DNA of 64,000 nt from Hymenobacter amundsenii (GCF_002204745.1 NZ_NIRR01000018.1:1-64000); one strand, 5' to 3'; positions 34,523 through 43,610 are shown, counted from the first letter of the stretch. Numbers and translations: made by a program. Notes: generated from the sequence alone by a model not told the origin.

Positions 34523-35538
34523 CAGGACAGGCGATAAACTTTGGATTCGGGGGTATTGAGCGGCACCACGGCCGCGTTGGGGGCACGGTAGGGCCCCAGG
34601 CGGAAGTAGGTGGCATAGCGCGTGGCCGAGGCCCGCTCGTTGAGAAAGCGTCGCATCTTTTCGAGCAGGATATCGGCCGAATGCTGGGCATCGAAGGCGC
34701 GGGCCCGCAGCAGCTGGTCGAGGCCGGCGTCGGCCTCCTTGCTGTTGTCGGTATCGATGCGGGCTACGGCCAGTTCGATACCGTCACCGGTGAGGCGCAG
34801 GCCCAGTTCGGGCACGGCCCGCGCCAGCGTGCAGGCGGCCAGCGCCGGTTCGACGAACTGGGTCAGCAAGTCGCGGTTTTCTTCGCTGAGCGTGCGGGTA
34901 CGGACCTGGTCGCGCAGCTCGCTCAGGAAATCGTAGCCGATTTGAGGCTCGAGCACGAATAACTCCTGCTTGCGAATCAGCGGCACGAGGGCGGCAAACA
35001 CAGTCCACGAGGCCGAGATGTTCTCGTACTGGCTGAACTGCTCGGCACTCACCAGCAGCTGCCGGCGGTACACCTGGCCTTCGCCGGCAGCCCAGGCCTC
35101 CAGCTCAGGCGAAGCGGCGCGGTTAGCTTCGAGCCAAGCCAGCAGCGCGTTCATATCCTGGTAGCCCTTGCGGGTGAGGGTTTTGCGCAACGCCGCAATC
35201 TGCCACCCAAAGGCGGTTTTCTGCGTGTCGGTGCTCACGATGTGAATGCCCGTCTGGTCGATGCTCACCTGCAGCTCGTCGAGCGAGCCGGCCACGGCCA
35301 GGCGACCCAGCGGGGCCTGCACGCGGGCCAGCAGCTTGCCAGCCAGCGTGTCGTCGGTGGGCGCGACAGTGCCGGCGTCGTACTGGTCGTCGAGCCAGTG
35401 CAGCAGCGTGGCCCCGAGCACGGGCAGCAGCAGGTGGGTGCGCAGGTGTTCTTCTTCGCGGTGCACTGGCTCAGGCACGGTGGTGCTGTCCACGGTCACG
35501 TAGCGGCGCAGCTCGTCGGCGGTTTTAAGCAGGCTCAT
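34522..35538 (-). CDS. Phage structural protein, possible head-tail connector (DUF6712-like)
   Basis: 338 aa, mostly helical (MSLLKTADELRRYVTVDSTT...). The sequence style resembles the uncharacterised DUF6712 proteins found beside portal genes in Bacteroidota phages, but this is from memory. It overlaps the portal gene by 14 bases and precedes the holin. No catalytic motif. Confidence 0.55.
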   Translation of the reverse strand: MSLLKTADELRRYVTVDSTTVPEPVHREEEHLRTHLLLPVLGATLLHWLDDQYDAGTVAPTDDTLAGKLLARVQAPLGRLAVAGSLDELQVSIDQTGIHIVSTDTQKTAFGWQIAALRKTLTRKGYQDMNALLAWLEANRAASPELEAWAAGEGQVYRRQLLVSAEQFSQYENISASWTVFAALVPLIRKQELFVLEPQIGYDFLSELRDQVRTRTLSEENRDLLTQFVEPALAACTLARAVPELGLRLTGDGIELAVARIDTDNSKEADAGLDQLLRARAFDAQHSADILLEKMRRFLNERASATRYATYFRLGPYRAPNAAVVPLNTPESKVYRLS

Positions 35539-36916
35539 TAGCATCGGGGTTGCCGCCGGTGGCGGATTCAGAATTGGATTTGCTCACGTCGGCCGTGTGG
35601 GCTAGCGGGTTGAGGAAGCGGAATTCGAGGTCGTCGGGCCAGCCGTTGTAGTCGCGCACCAGGTAGAGGGGCTCCAGAATCAAATCCTGGTGGAAGCGGT
35701 GGGTGCTGATGAAGTTGTTGAAGGCGATGCGCTTATCGGAGCCGCTGCCGGCGCCCATCCCCTTGCCGGGCGAGATGCCGACCAGCGTCGGGTCCACGCT
35801 CAGGGCCGTGTAGATGTGGGAGCTGGCCTCCTGCGAGTCCTCGATGTAAATGCCCGACTTGATCTTGTCGTCGATGGCCGTGACCTTGAAGGCGCTAATC
35901 GGCTCGCCGGTGCGCGGGTCGGTGATGGTCAGGCTCAGGATGGACTTGCCCGCGCCCTGAGCACCGCTCATCGTTTTCTCGAAGTCGGCCAGCTCATCGC
36001 CGATGATGCGACGGCGCTCCTCGGTGGGCTTGGCGTCCCAGTCCGGGTATTTCCACTTCCAGTAGCCCTCGTGCGCCTCAATCAGGTACTTGACGCTGAT
36101 TTGGTTGGCGAACAGGGCCTTCTTGAATTCGGGAATGGCCTGGGCAATATCGAGCCAGCCCGAGCGGCGGATGCTGTTCCAGCTGGCCAGCTGATACAGC
36201 GCCTTGCCGGGGCTGGGCAGCGCCAGCGGGTACACGTACTTGAAGCCCCGGGTGTCGGCTTTGAGGGCCTCCACCGGCTCGTAATAAGGGTCGAGCACCG
36301 GCACGCTGGTCGTGTACTCGTCACCGGGCTTGGCTTCGGGCCAGTTGGCGGAGATGTGCACGTAGTCGGGCACCGGCTGCCCGGCTTTGGGCAGCCCGTA
36401 CCGGCAAAATGCCGCGTCCTGGGTCGTGAGCGCCGTTATCTTCTGCTTATTGAGCGACTGAATGAGCTCCGGGTAGCTCTGGCCGAACGTGAACAGGTTC
36501 TGCAGGCCCTCGTAAGCGTAACGCGGAATGTTGCTGCGCCGGAAAAACAGCTCCACGTCGGGCAGACGCTGGCGCTCAAAGATTTCGTTGCCGGCCTTAT
36601 CGAAACCGGTTACCCGCCCGTACACCACGCCCCCACCGTACACGGCCCGTGTTTTCCACTCCAGGACGCTTGGCAGAATCGTGTTGGTTTCGATGGACTT
36701 AATGACCTGCTGCGGGAAGTCGTTGGCCTCGCCCCACAGCGCCACGTCGCCGCTCTGCCCCTTTTCAACGGGCGAAGAGGGCGCGGCCCCGTCGCCGGTA
36801 GCCGAACTGCCGGCGCTGCCGGCGGCGGCCCCCAGGGCCCCACCGAGGCGCACCATCGAACCCGTACCGGGCGAGTAGGCCAGCATTCCATTGCCGGCAA
36901 AAAGTAGCTGCTGCAT
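35525..36916 (-). CDS. Phage portal protein
   Basis: A 463-aa portal protein, the ring at the capsid vertex through which DNA passes. Recognisable features are the N-terminal low-complexity Gly/Ala region (residues 20-55), then PQQVIKSIETNTILPSVLEW, LFFRRSNIPRYAYEGLQNLF and the helical IEAHEGYWKWKYPDW region near 280. The start MQQLLFAGNGML at 36916 shares one base with the upstream stop; the in-frame extension beyond it is the shadow of the 108-aa gene. Confidence 0.82.
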   Translation of the reverse strand: MQQLLFAGNGMLAYSPGTGSMVRLGGALGAAAGSAGSSATGDGAAPSSPVEKGQSGDVALWGEANDFPQQVIKSIETNTILPSVLEWKTRAVYGGGVVYGRVTGFDKAGNEIFERQRLPDVELFFRRSNIPRYAYEGLQNLFTFGQSYPELIQSLNKQKITALTTQDAAFCRYGLPKAGQPVPDYVHISANWPEAKPGDEYTTSVPVLDPYYEPVEALKADTRGFKYVYPLALPSPGKALYQLASWNSIRRSGWLDIAQAIPEFKKALFANQISVKYLIEAHEGYWKWKYPDWDAKPTEERRRIIGDELADFEKTMSGAQGAGKSILSLTITDPRTGEPISAFKVTAIDDKIKSGIYIEDSQEASSHIYTALSVDPTLVGISPGKGMGAGSGSDKRIAFNNFISTHRFHQDLILEPLYLVRDYNGWPDDLEFRFLNPLAHTADVSKSNSESATGGNPDANEPA

Positions 36917-37242
36917 CAGATTATGACTTTGCGGCCTTGCACGGCCACGATGAGGTAGATATGCACCTTCACCAGCTCCCCGGTGAGGGTATTGACCAGG
37001 TTGCGCGTGGCGTTGGTGAAGTGGCCCGGGTTGCGGGGCGTGGCCACTGGCCCGGCCGGTACCGGGGCCTGCTTGGCAGCAGCCTGGCGCTTGCCCGAGC
37101 CAATGCGGGCGGCCTTCAGCTCCCGGAACTCGCCGCCGGTTTTGCGCCGCCGGTCGCACGTGACGAACCGCACGGCCACCGGCGTACCGCTTTCAAGCAA
37201 GGCCAGCGCGTCCTTTAAGCGAATCGGGGCGGGTGTTTCCAT
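36916..37242 (-). CDS. Hypothetical phage protein, first gene of the portal operon
   Basis: 108 aa, basic (METPAPIRLKDALALLESGT; RKTGGEFRELKAARIGSGKR), no family recognised. Starts 5 bases below a phage promoter (37247-37281) and shares one base with the portal start. Its fixed place ahead of the portal suggests a role in head assembly. Confidence 0.6.
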   Translation of the reverse strand: METPAPIRLKDALALLESGTPVAVRFVTCDRRRKTGGEFRELKAARIGSGKRQAAAKQAPVPAGPVATPRNPGHFTNATRNLVNTLTGELVKVHIYLIVAVQGRKVII

Positions 37243-37246
37243 GTCG

Positions 37247-37281
37247 CAAAACTGCCGATGCCTGACACGGTACGAAAGGAC
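37247..37281 (-). promoter_or_regulatory. Phage late-type promoter motif, copy 4 (portal-lysis operon)
   Basis: GTCCTTT, 20 bases ending in GG, then CAGTTTTG; ATG at 37242 after four bases. No terminator is attached directly to this copy. Confidence 0.75.
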
Positions 37282-37478
37282 ACTAAACCGCCCCTACGAC
37301 CCGCAAAAGGCACAAAAAGCCAATCTCACAGCGTATTTAGTTTGCGGCGCGTGGGGGCCGTTTTCGGGGCGTCTGAGCGTTTCGCAGTCTCACCAGTCTA
37401 GCGCGATGCCCCGGCTTGCACTGTCGCCCGCCGGCAGCTGCCGAGGCCTGCCTCGGTGATATCTGTGGGGACCGGACA

Positions 37479-37510
37479 CAAAAAAGCCCCGACCACTGGG
37501 CGGTCGGGGC
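37479..37510 (-). terminator. Terminator of the terminase operon
   Basis: A perfect 9-bp stem GCCCCGACC/GGTCGGGGC with T-run, 25 bases past the terL stop. A separate 16-bp perfect palindrome (37519-37534) lies between it and terL. Confidence 0.85.
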
Positions 37511-37534
37511 TTGACTGGCCGACATCGATGTCGG

Positions 37535-39193
37535 TCACACGATGATCAGGGTACTGAAGTCGGGCGTGCTCATCACCACTTCGGTACCGATGTAGAGCAT
37601 GTGCAGATCCACCGTGTCGGTGAAGTGGGTGGCGTGCTCCTGGGGGAAGCTCTCCTTGCGCTCACTCGTTTTGATCTTGCTGATGTTGCCCTTGGTATCC
37701 TGACCCACCGGGGCCAGCAGCATGGCCTGCACCACGTCCTTGGTATTGACCTTATTGAAGCGCATGCGGTAACGACGCGGGTCCTGCTCAGCCAGCACCT
37801 CCTGCCCTACCAGGTAGCGCGTGGGGTGGCCCGGCACGCGGCCCAGGTTGGCCCGCGTGATGCGCCAGCCCCGCGACTGCAGCACCTTGATGAACGTCTC
37901 GTTGAGCGTCCAGGGGCTGGCGGGGTTGCGGTTGTTGCCCCACTCAGCATCCTCCAGGAAGATGAGCTCCTTGCGCAGATGATTCTGGTAGTAGTCGCAG
38001 AAGCTGTTGGCCAGGTCACTTACCATGAGCGGATGCTTCACATACATACCCTTCAGCATGCGGTACTCGCGAGTATCGTCGTGCTTCTGGCCCAGCGTGA
38101 GCACGCTGATCTTACCACCCCAGTCCACGGCCCCTACGATGGGCAAGTGAGTGCGGCAGTCGCTATCCATCAGGCTGCTGGGCGTGCTGAGCTTCTTGAG
38201 GTTGTACTCCAGCCCCAGCACATAATCGTCGTTATCCGCATCCACCACGTGATCGGACTGGCTGAGCTTGGGATAGAAGCCCCCCTCCACGGTCGTGGGT
38301 CGCCGGTTCATGATTTCGATCATGAACGTGAAGTCAGTCATGAACCGGCGCTGGTCGAGCAGGTACTGCAGGCCCAGATTCTGGATGTTGTCGAACGCGT
38401 TGGCCTCGGAGTAGAACGTGCCCTTGTTGGCCGCCGAGGGGTAATAGCGGATGTCTAGCATCAGCTGCACCACCTGCTCGCGCCAGATGTGCAGGCGCTC
38501 CTCGTCTGTTTCCGCGTCGATAAAACGCACTTGCACCTCGATAAGCTCGTTTTGCCGAGCAATTAGGTCAATACCGTCGTTTTCGTAGTATTTACCATCC
38601 TCCAGTAACCAGCGACCCTGATCGCCCCAGGGCATCGAAGAGAACAGGAAAACACCGTGGTGCTTCGGGTTTTTGCCGAAAATGTGCCCGTTGCCCCGAT
38701 TGGTGGCCGACAAGTCGGCATCGAGCTTCTCCTTGCTGAATAGCAAGGCTTCGTCGCCGATAAAGCCATCCACGTTCAGGCCCCGCGAGGCCGACCCACC
38801 GGCATCGAGGCTCACCAGGTGAAACCCGGTGCCGTTCTTGAAAATAATGAAGTGGTCGTAGCTCAGTGGCCCCTGCAGGGGCCGCTCAAACAGCTTGGAG
38901 GGGGCTGGCTTGCGACCCACGTAGAAGTCGCGGTCCAACTTGTAGCCTAGCTTTTCGAGCTGCGCAATCGTTGAGGGCAGCGTGCGGGTAAGCACTTGCT
39001 TGTAGGTCGAGCCTACGATGACCCAGCAGCTGCGGGGCATGGTCTGCACGATTTCATGGATATCCCAGGCGAGAATCGTCGACTTGCCCGTCCCCCGCCC
39101 CCAAACGCTACGTCCGTGCTTCTTATTCTTCGCCGTGATATAGCGCAGCTGGGGCTGGTTGAAACTGAGCTTGACGCGGTCAACGATTACCAT
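37535..39193 (-). CDS. terL: Terminase large subunit
   Basis: A 552-aa packaging motor. Walker A is SVWGRGTGKST near residue 30 and Walker B is likely VDGFIGDEALLF near 145; the C-terminal RNase H-like nuclease begins at VGAVDWGGKISVLTLG with further acidic residues (FLEDAEWGNNR). The start MVIVDRVKLSFNQPQ at 39193 fits the family; it overlaps the upstream small subunit by 14 bases. Confidence 0.92.
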   Translation of the reverse strand: MVIVDRVKLSFNQPQLRYITAKNKKHGRSVWGRGTGKSTILAWDIHEIVQTMPRSCWVIVGSTYKQVLTRTLPSTIAQLEKLGYKLDRDFYVGRKPAPSKLFERPLQGPLSYDHFIIFKNGTGFHLVSLDAGGSASRGLNVDGFIGDEALLFSKEKLDADLSATNRGNGHIFGKNPKHHGVFLFSSMPWGDQGRWLLEDGKYYENDGIDLIARQNELIEVQVRFIDAETDEERLHIWREQVVQLMLDIRYYPSAANKGTFYSEANAFDNIQNLGLQYLLDQRRFMTDFTFMIEIMNRRPTTVEGGFYPKLSQSDHVVDADNDDYVLGLEYNLKKLSTPSSLMDSDCRTHLPIVGAVDWGGKISVLTLGQKHDDTREYRMLKGMYVKHPLMVSDLANSFCDYYQNHLRKELIFLEDAEWGNNRNPASPWTLNETFIKVLQSRGWRITRANLGRVPGHPTRYLVGQEVLAEQDPRRYRMRFNKVNTKDVVQAMLLAPVGQDTKGNISKIKTSERKESFPQEHATHFTDTVDLHMLYIGTEVVMSTPDFSTLIIV

Positions 39194-39872
39194 CCGATGC
39201 GCCCTCCTCGCGCCGCTCGGTGAGCATCTTTTCCATTGCCTCACCCCCGAATACGTTCTGCTGCACGGCTTCTACCACCAGCTCATAATCCGCGTCTTGG
39301 ATGCTTTCCGGGTCCATCAGGTTAATGGTGCGGGCTTTGCGCCCCTCTACCTGCAGGTTGATGATGTAGCTCGTGCTGCCGCCACCGGCACCACCTGCTT
39401 CCTCCTGGCCCGCGTCGGCCCGCAGCAGCCCGGCCACGTTGGCCTCGAACTTCATGGCCGCCAGCGCTGCCCGGGTGTCCGGGGGGCGCTGGGTGAGAGC
39501 CAGCTGCAGAATCTTGCGGGCAAACTCCAGCAGGATGGCCTTGCGGCCCTCCTTACGCACTTTCTTCAAATCACCCATCAGGTTCTGCGCATCGGCCAGC
39601 CGGCGGTAACACGTCGCGCGACTGATATCGAATTGCTTGGCCAGCAGCGGCCAGGCCTGGTCGAAGGTGTGGTAGTTGCTCAGCAGCGCGTAGGCCGACT
39701 CGATTTGCTGGTTGATCAGCTGGTCGGCCGGCGACAGTGCCTTCAGCCCCGGCCCTTCGCCGTTGGCCTCAGCGATGCTGGCGGCATAGATGCGCTCGAC
39801 AGCCGTGCTCTTGTGCAGCACCACGTCCGAGGCGCCGGGCAAGTCTTTAGGCTGTAGCTGCGTAGACGACAT
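39180..39872 (-). CDS. terS: Terminase small subunit-like DNA-binding protein
   Basis: 230 aa with an N-terminal helix-turn-helix (WPLLAKQFDISRATCYRRLA near 80), a basic helical linker (DLKKVRKEGRKAILLEFARK), a Gly-rich break near 160 and an acidic C-terminus. HTH-plus-oligomerisation layout and position immediately ahead of terL support the small-subunit role that recognises packaging sites. Confidence 0.72.
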   Translation of the reverse strand: MSSTQLQPKDLPGASDVVLHKSTAVERIYAASIAEANGEGPGLKALSPADQLINQQIESAYALLSNYHTFDQAWPLLAKQFDISRATCYRRLADAQNLMGDLKKVRKEGRKAILLEFARKILQLALTQRPPDTRAALAAMKFEANVAGLLRADAGQEEAGGAGGGSTSYIINLQVEGRKARTINLMDPESIQDADYELVVEAVQQNVFGGEAMEKMLTERREEGASDGNR

Positions 39873-41136
39873 ACTCGCTCAGTTGTGCCTCGGAGAGTTC
39901 CTCCCCGTTGCGGGTGATGGTAAAACGGCGCTGGTTGTCGCCCATGAACTGCACGAAGCGGCGCACGTGCACGTCGCAGTAGCGCGGATCGAGTTCGATG
40001 GCGTGGCAGGCCCGCTGGGTCTTCTCGCAGGCAATGAGCAGGCTGCCCGAGCCGCCGAAACCGTCGAATACTACCTCGTCCTGCCGGCTGGAGCACTCGA
40101 TCAGGTACTCCAGAATATCGAGCGGCTTCATCGTCGGATGGTCGGCATTGCGGCTCGGGCGGTCGAAGTGGAGCACCGTGGTCTGCTTGCGGTCCGAGTA
40201 CCAGGGGTGGGCCGCGCCCTCCTTCCAGCCGTAGAGAATGGGCTCATGCTGCCAGTGAAAGTCCTGGCGGCCCATGACGAAGGCTTGCTTGACCCACACC
40301 AGGCACTGGCTCAGCTTGAGGCCCGCGTCCTTAAGTGCTGCGCGAAAATTGGCACCCTCGCTGTCAGCATGAAACACGTAGATGGGTGCCCCCGGGGCCG
40401 AGTAGGCGTACACGTTAGTGTAGAAGTCATAGAGGAACTGCCGGAACTCGTCGTCGCCCATGTCGTCGTTCTCGATGGTCAGGGCATCCTTGGTTTTGCC
40501 CTCGTACTTGACGTTGTAGGGCGGGTCGGTGTTGGTGAGTTGGATCAGCCGGCCCTGCAGCAGCGTCTGTAGCACGTCAGCCTCAGTCGAGGAGCCGCAC
40601 ACGAGCCGGTGGGTGAGCCCGCGGCCCACGCTCTGGAACTCGTACACGTCGCCGAGCACCGTTACCGGCACGGCCGGCGGCGTGGGGTCAAACGCCTGCT
40701 CCTCGGCCGGCGGTAGCGTGAGGGCCTGCAACTCGGCCAGCTGCTCGAGCATCGGCGCATCGAGGATGCTGGCCAGGTCGAGGTGGGCGAAGTTCTCCAG
40801 CAGGCTCTCGTAGTCCCACTGGCCCGCGCCTACGTTGCTGGTGAGGTTGTACTCGTCGAGTTCGTCCTTGGTGAGCTGCCGGTTGGGCACGCGCACGTCG
40901 ATGAGCTCCTCGCCCCGGCCCAGGTCCACGAGCACGGCCAGGCGCTGGTGGCCGGCCAGCACCACGTTATCGAGGTTGATAGCCGGGATTTCGGCCAGGT
41001 TGAACTTTAGGATGCTGCGCGTGAGCCGCTCGCGGCCCTCGTCGGTGAGCGTGCGCGGGTTGTAGCTCAGGGGCACCAGTTCGCGCACCTGGCGCTGCTG
41101 GGTGGTCCAGCTTAAGGGAAGCAATTCTTCAGACAC
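39847..41136 (-). CDS. ParB-domain DNA methyltransferase
   Basis: A 429-aa fusion: an N-terminal ParB/sulfiredoxin-like domain (about 20-120; PLSYNPRTLTDEGRERL, VLAGHQRLAVLVDLG) and a C-terminal DNA-amino methyltransferase (about 165-420) with the catalytic motif TDPPYNVKYEG and the SAM-binding GFGGSGSLLIACE. Such enzymes methylate adenine or cytosine N4 and may protect phage DNA or mark packaging sites. No ATG fits; GTG 41136 is chosen (8-base overlap with the upstream gene), GTG 41160 is possible. It lies directly ahead of terS. Confidence 0.85.
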   Translation of the reverse strand: MSEELLPLSWTTQQRQVRELVPLSYNPRTLTDEGRERLTRSILKFNLAEIPAINLDNVVLAGHQRLAVLVDLGRGEELIDVRVPNRQLTKDELDEYNLTSNVGAGQWDYESLLENFAHLDLASILDAPMLEQLAELQALTLPPAEEQAFDPTPPAVPVTVLGDVYEFQSVGRGLTHRLVCGSSTEADVLQTLLQGRLIQLTNTDPPYNVKYEGKTKDALTIENDDMGDDEFRQFLYDFYTNVYAYSAPGAPIYVFHADSEGANFRAALKDAGLKLSQCLVWVKQAFVMGRQDFHWQHEPILYGWKEGAAHPWYSDRKQTTVLHFDRPSRNADHPTMKPLDILEYLIECSSRQDEVVFDGFGGSGSLLIACEKTQRACHAIELDPRYCDVHVRRFVQFMGDNQRRFTITRNGEELSEAQLSEYVVYAATA

Positions 41137-41785
41137 GTTGGGTAGGGGTAAGTTTTTCACGGATAAGGCTGATTTCTTCTTCCAGCGCCGGCAGCTCACT
41201 GGCCCGGTCAAGGCGCTTGCGCAGCTTGGCGCGGCGGCTGATGGCGTTGCTCAGGCGTCGGCGCAGCTCGCCGGCATCCACCAGCTCGTCGGTGGCCAGC
41301 GGGCCGGGCAGGCGGCCATGCTCCAGCAGGTGGGCCTCGGTGGCCAGCAGCTCACGCACCTGGTCGGTGAGGGCCACGATGCGGTGGGCCATCGTATTGC
41401 GGATGACTCTGGAGAGGCGCGGGGTGGTGAGCTGGGCGTGCAGCTGGCTGCGCTCGTCGCGGGTGGCTTTCAGGCGGGCCCGCACATCGGCCAGGGCCTC
41501 GGGTTCGGGCGCAGGCGGCGGTTCGTTGAGGATGGCTCGTTGCCAGTCCTGCTGGCTTATTTCAGCCCGCATCTGCTTCAGGTAGTCTTGCGAGAGGTTT
41601 GGCATTTCCTCGACCGGCCCCACCAGCTTGCGCAGCTGCTGCTCCAGCACCTGGCGGCTGTAGCTCGTCTCGCCCAGGGCGAAGAGTTGCCCGTACACGC
41701 CCGCGCCGCCGGCTTCAGCGTACAGCGCCACGCCCTGGGCGAAATCGACTGGGTTAGCCAGCCACGTCACGATAGAGACACTCAT
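41129..41785 (-). CDS. Hypothetical coiled-coil phage protein
   Basis: 218 aa. The C-terminal 120 residues are a predicted coiled coil (ALADVRARLKATRDERSQLH; LEEEISLIREKL) and the N-terminus is unremarkable. No family recognised. It overlaps both neighbours (ATGA at its start) in the terminase operon. Confidence 0.6.
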   Translation of the reverse strand: MSVSIVTWLANPVDFAQGVALYAEAGGAGVYGQLFALGETSYSRQVLEQQLRKLVGPVEEMPNLSQDYLKQMRAEISQQDWQRAILNEPPPAPEPEALADVRARLKATRDERSQLHAQLTTPRLSRVIRNTMAHRIVALTDQVRELLATEAHLLEHGRLPGPLATDELVDAGELRRRLSNAISRRAKLRKRLDRASELPALEEEISLIREKLTPTQRV

Positions 41786-42144
41786 TGCGGCGAGTAGCTA
41801 TTGCCCCAGGTGTAGTGCGTCCAGCGCGTGCGCAGGCAGGTATAGGTGAGCACCTCACCATTCCGCGCCACCGCGTAGCCGGCACCGGTAGTGCTCACCT
41901 GGGCCAGGCCGCCGGCGCTACGCACATACAGGCAATAGGAGGCCGCGTGGTACACGGTGTGGCACGAGTTGCGGCCATTACTGGTACTGCAGCTCAGGGA
42001 GGTGTAGGGCGGCGTGTACTGGCGCCCCTCCACGATGCCCGGCACCCGCTCCTGCCGGCCGCCAAAGCAGTCCGTCAGCAGCAGGCTCAGGACCAGCAGG
42101 CCGGCCAGTAAATGGCTGTTTTCTTGTATATCGCTCCATTTCAT
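41782..42144 (-). CDS. Small exported or membrane-anchored phage protein
   Basis: 120 aa, first gene of the terminase operon. An N-terminal hydrophobic segment (LLAGLLVLSLLLTDCFGG) could be a signal anchor or lipoprotein signal with Cys near residue 26; the rest is Ser/Thr/Tyr-rich with several Cys. The start at 42144, 5 bases below a phage promoter, excludes the 32-codon upstream extension. Possible roles include superinfection exclusion or envelope modification during lysis; unproven. Confidence 0.55.
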   Translation of the reverse strand: MKWSDIQENSHLLAGLLVLSLLLTDCFGGRQERVPGIVEGRQYTPPYTSLSCSTSNGRNSCHTVYHAASYCLYVRSAGGLAQVSTTGAGYAVARNGEVLTYTCLRTRWTHYTWGNSYSPQ

Positions 42145-42148
42145 GCAG

Positions 42149-42183
42149 CAAAACTGCCAATGGCTGCCACGGTGAAAAAGGAC
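42149..42183 (-). promoter_or_regulatory. Phage late-type promoter motif, copy 5 (terminase operon)
   Basis: GTCCTTT, 20 bases ending in GG, then CAGTTTTG; ATG at 42144 after four bases. Confidence 0.75.
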
Positions 42184-42184
42184 G

Positions 42185-42217
42185 CAAAAAAGCCCCAGCC
42201 ATGTGGCTGAGGCTTTT
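42185..42217 (-). terminator. Terminator of the head operon
   Basis: A 10-bp stem with one G-T pair around ATG, then a T6 run that leads into the terminase-operon promoter. Confidence 0.78.
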
Positions 42218-42247
42218 CCCCTCACTCCCCGTTCTCTCACTTCCGGG

Positions 42248-42475
42248 TTACTTGTTCACCGCTGGTGCAGCTCTCTTCCGCTTGGCCTTCTTCGGCACCA
42301 GGTAGATGAACTTGGGGTCCTGAACCAGCTCATTGGCCTGCTCCAGCGTAAGCTGGGTCAGGTCAACGGTACGGCCGAGTCGCTGGATCTCGATAACACA
42401 GGGCGTTATAGTGGCGGTGTACTTCTCCGCTACTTCAGGCCGCAGCTGGGGCTGGTTCAGGGTTTTCTTTGCCAT
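42248..42475 (-). CDS. Small basic phage protein
   Basis: 75 aa, Lys/Arg-rich at both ends (MAKKTLNQPQLRPEV; VPKKAKRKRAAPAVNK), last gene of the head operon. No family recognised. The ATG at 42475 is preferred to an upstream one that would overlap the preceding gene. Confidence 0.5.
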   Translation of the reverse strand: MAKKTLNQPQLRPEVAEKYTATITPCVIEIQRLGRTVDLTQLTLEQANELVQDPKFIYLVPKKAKRKRAAPAVNK

Positions 42476-42479
42476 CGAT

Positions 42480-43055
42480 TTATTCGATAGGTGCTGGGGC
42501 ACCGTTGACGCTGTTGTCAGGCTTCATCAGCACGTCGCCGGCGTAAATCTTGATGCCGGCAGCGTAGCACTCGGCTTTCACCGTAATGCCCCGACGGCCA
42601 CCCGAGATTTTACCCGAGCCGTAGGCCGGGGCCAACTCTACTGGCAGACCATCGGCACCGACCTGAATGTAGGTACCATCGGCGTCGCGCACGAGCATGA
42701 TGCCATCGATGTTCTTCACCAGGTTGAAGAATTCGAGGGCTGCAGGGCGGTTGCCGGGGTGGAAGCCTTCCAACTCAAGCTTCTGGCCCCGGCCGTCCCG
42801 CTCGCCTACTACGGCTCCCTTCAGCTCGCTGCTGTCCAGGGTCAGGTAGATGCGGATGAAGCCGAAACCCTCCTTAAACGCGTGGTCGGTGGCGATAATG
42901 GCCGAGGTGCCGGCTGGGGCGTCAGCCGAGTACTTCGGAGCCTTGGCGATGGTCGTAAACCAGTCGCTGGCCGCCCAGAGCACGTAGTTGAGCAAGCCCG
43001 GCGTGTTGTCCTCGCCGTTGAGGCCGCCCAGGCTGTTTAATTTCGACAGATCCAT
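42480..43055 (-). CDS. Phage structural protein, possibly tail tube or head completion
   Basis: 191 aa, strand-rich, beginning MDLSKLNSLGGLNGEDN. No family recognised. A regular mix of beta strands (GFIRIYLTLDSSELKGAVV; GIKIYAGDVLM) and its place after the capsid candidate suggest a structural role. Confidence 0.55.
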   Translation of the reverse strand: MDLSKLNSLGGLNGEDNTPGLLNYVLWAASDWFTTIAKAPKYSADAPAGTSAIIATDHAFKEGFGFIRIYLTLDSSELKGAVVGERDGRGQKLELEGFHPGNRPAALEFFNLVKNIDGIMLVRDADGTYIQVGADGLPVELAPAYGSGKISGGRRGITVKAECYAAGIKIYAGDVLMKPDNSVNGAPAPIE

Positions 43056-43111
43056 GGTGGGGTCGTTAGTCGTGATGGGATGATTGAATTACTACTGCGA
43101 GGCAGGCCGCG

Positions 43112-43561
43112 CTATTTCTTCTCGATGGGCACCAACAGGCCGCTCTTCGATTCGACGAGGAACTTGAGGGCCTCCTTGTTCTTACCCAGCTCCTCGGCCT
43201 TCACTTCCACGTTTTTGATGCGGAACTTCTTGCCCAGCACGCGGTACTGCTGCTTCTCGTAGGTCACGACAATCACGTCGGCCTGCGTTTGCGCTGCTTC
43301 CACGTTGGCCAACTGCTCGGCCTGGCCAGTGATGATGGCCTGAGCAGCTGCACGTTCGCCATTAGCGGTAGCTAGTTCGCCCTTCACAGCATCCAGCTGG
43401 TTCTTGTAGCCGGCTAGTTTTTCCTCTGCCTTAGCCAGTTGGCTCTTGGTGGTAGCCAATTGGCCCTTAGCGGCATCGACATCCCCTTGCAGCTGGGTAT
43501 TTTGTGCCGTCAGCGACTCAATGGTAGGCTGGCGGGTTTCTTCGTTAGTATTCTCAGGCAT
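43112..43561 (-). CDS. Coiled-coil phage protein
   Basis: 149 aa. Residues 10-95 are a long heptad-bearing helix (AAKGQLATTKSQLAKAEEKL), then a short folded tail (EKQQYRVLGKKFRIKNVEVK). Its position between the capsid candidate and the 191-aa structural gene suggests a capsid-associated or decoration function; no family recognised. Confidence 0.55.
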   Translation of the reverse strand: MPENTNEETRQPTIESLTAQNTQLQGDVDAAKGQLATTKSQLAKAEEKLAGYKNQLDAVKGELATANGERAAAQAIITGQAEQLANVEAAQTQADVIVVTYEKQQYRVLGKKFRIKNVEVKAEELGKNKEALKFLVESKSGLLVPIEKK

Positions 43562-43610
43562 GGCCAGTAGAAGCTAAATTTTGAATTGAAATTGGGGGGT
43601 GATTGGCATG

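Noticed and set aside
37519-37534. Palindrome as the cos or pac site
   Set aside because: Position after terL is unusual for the cleavage site and nothing else supports it.
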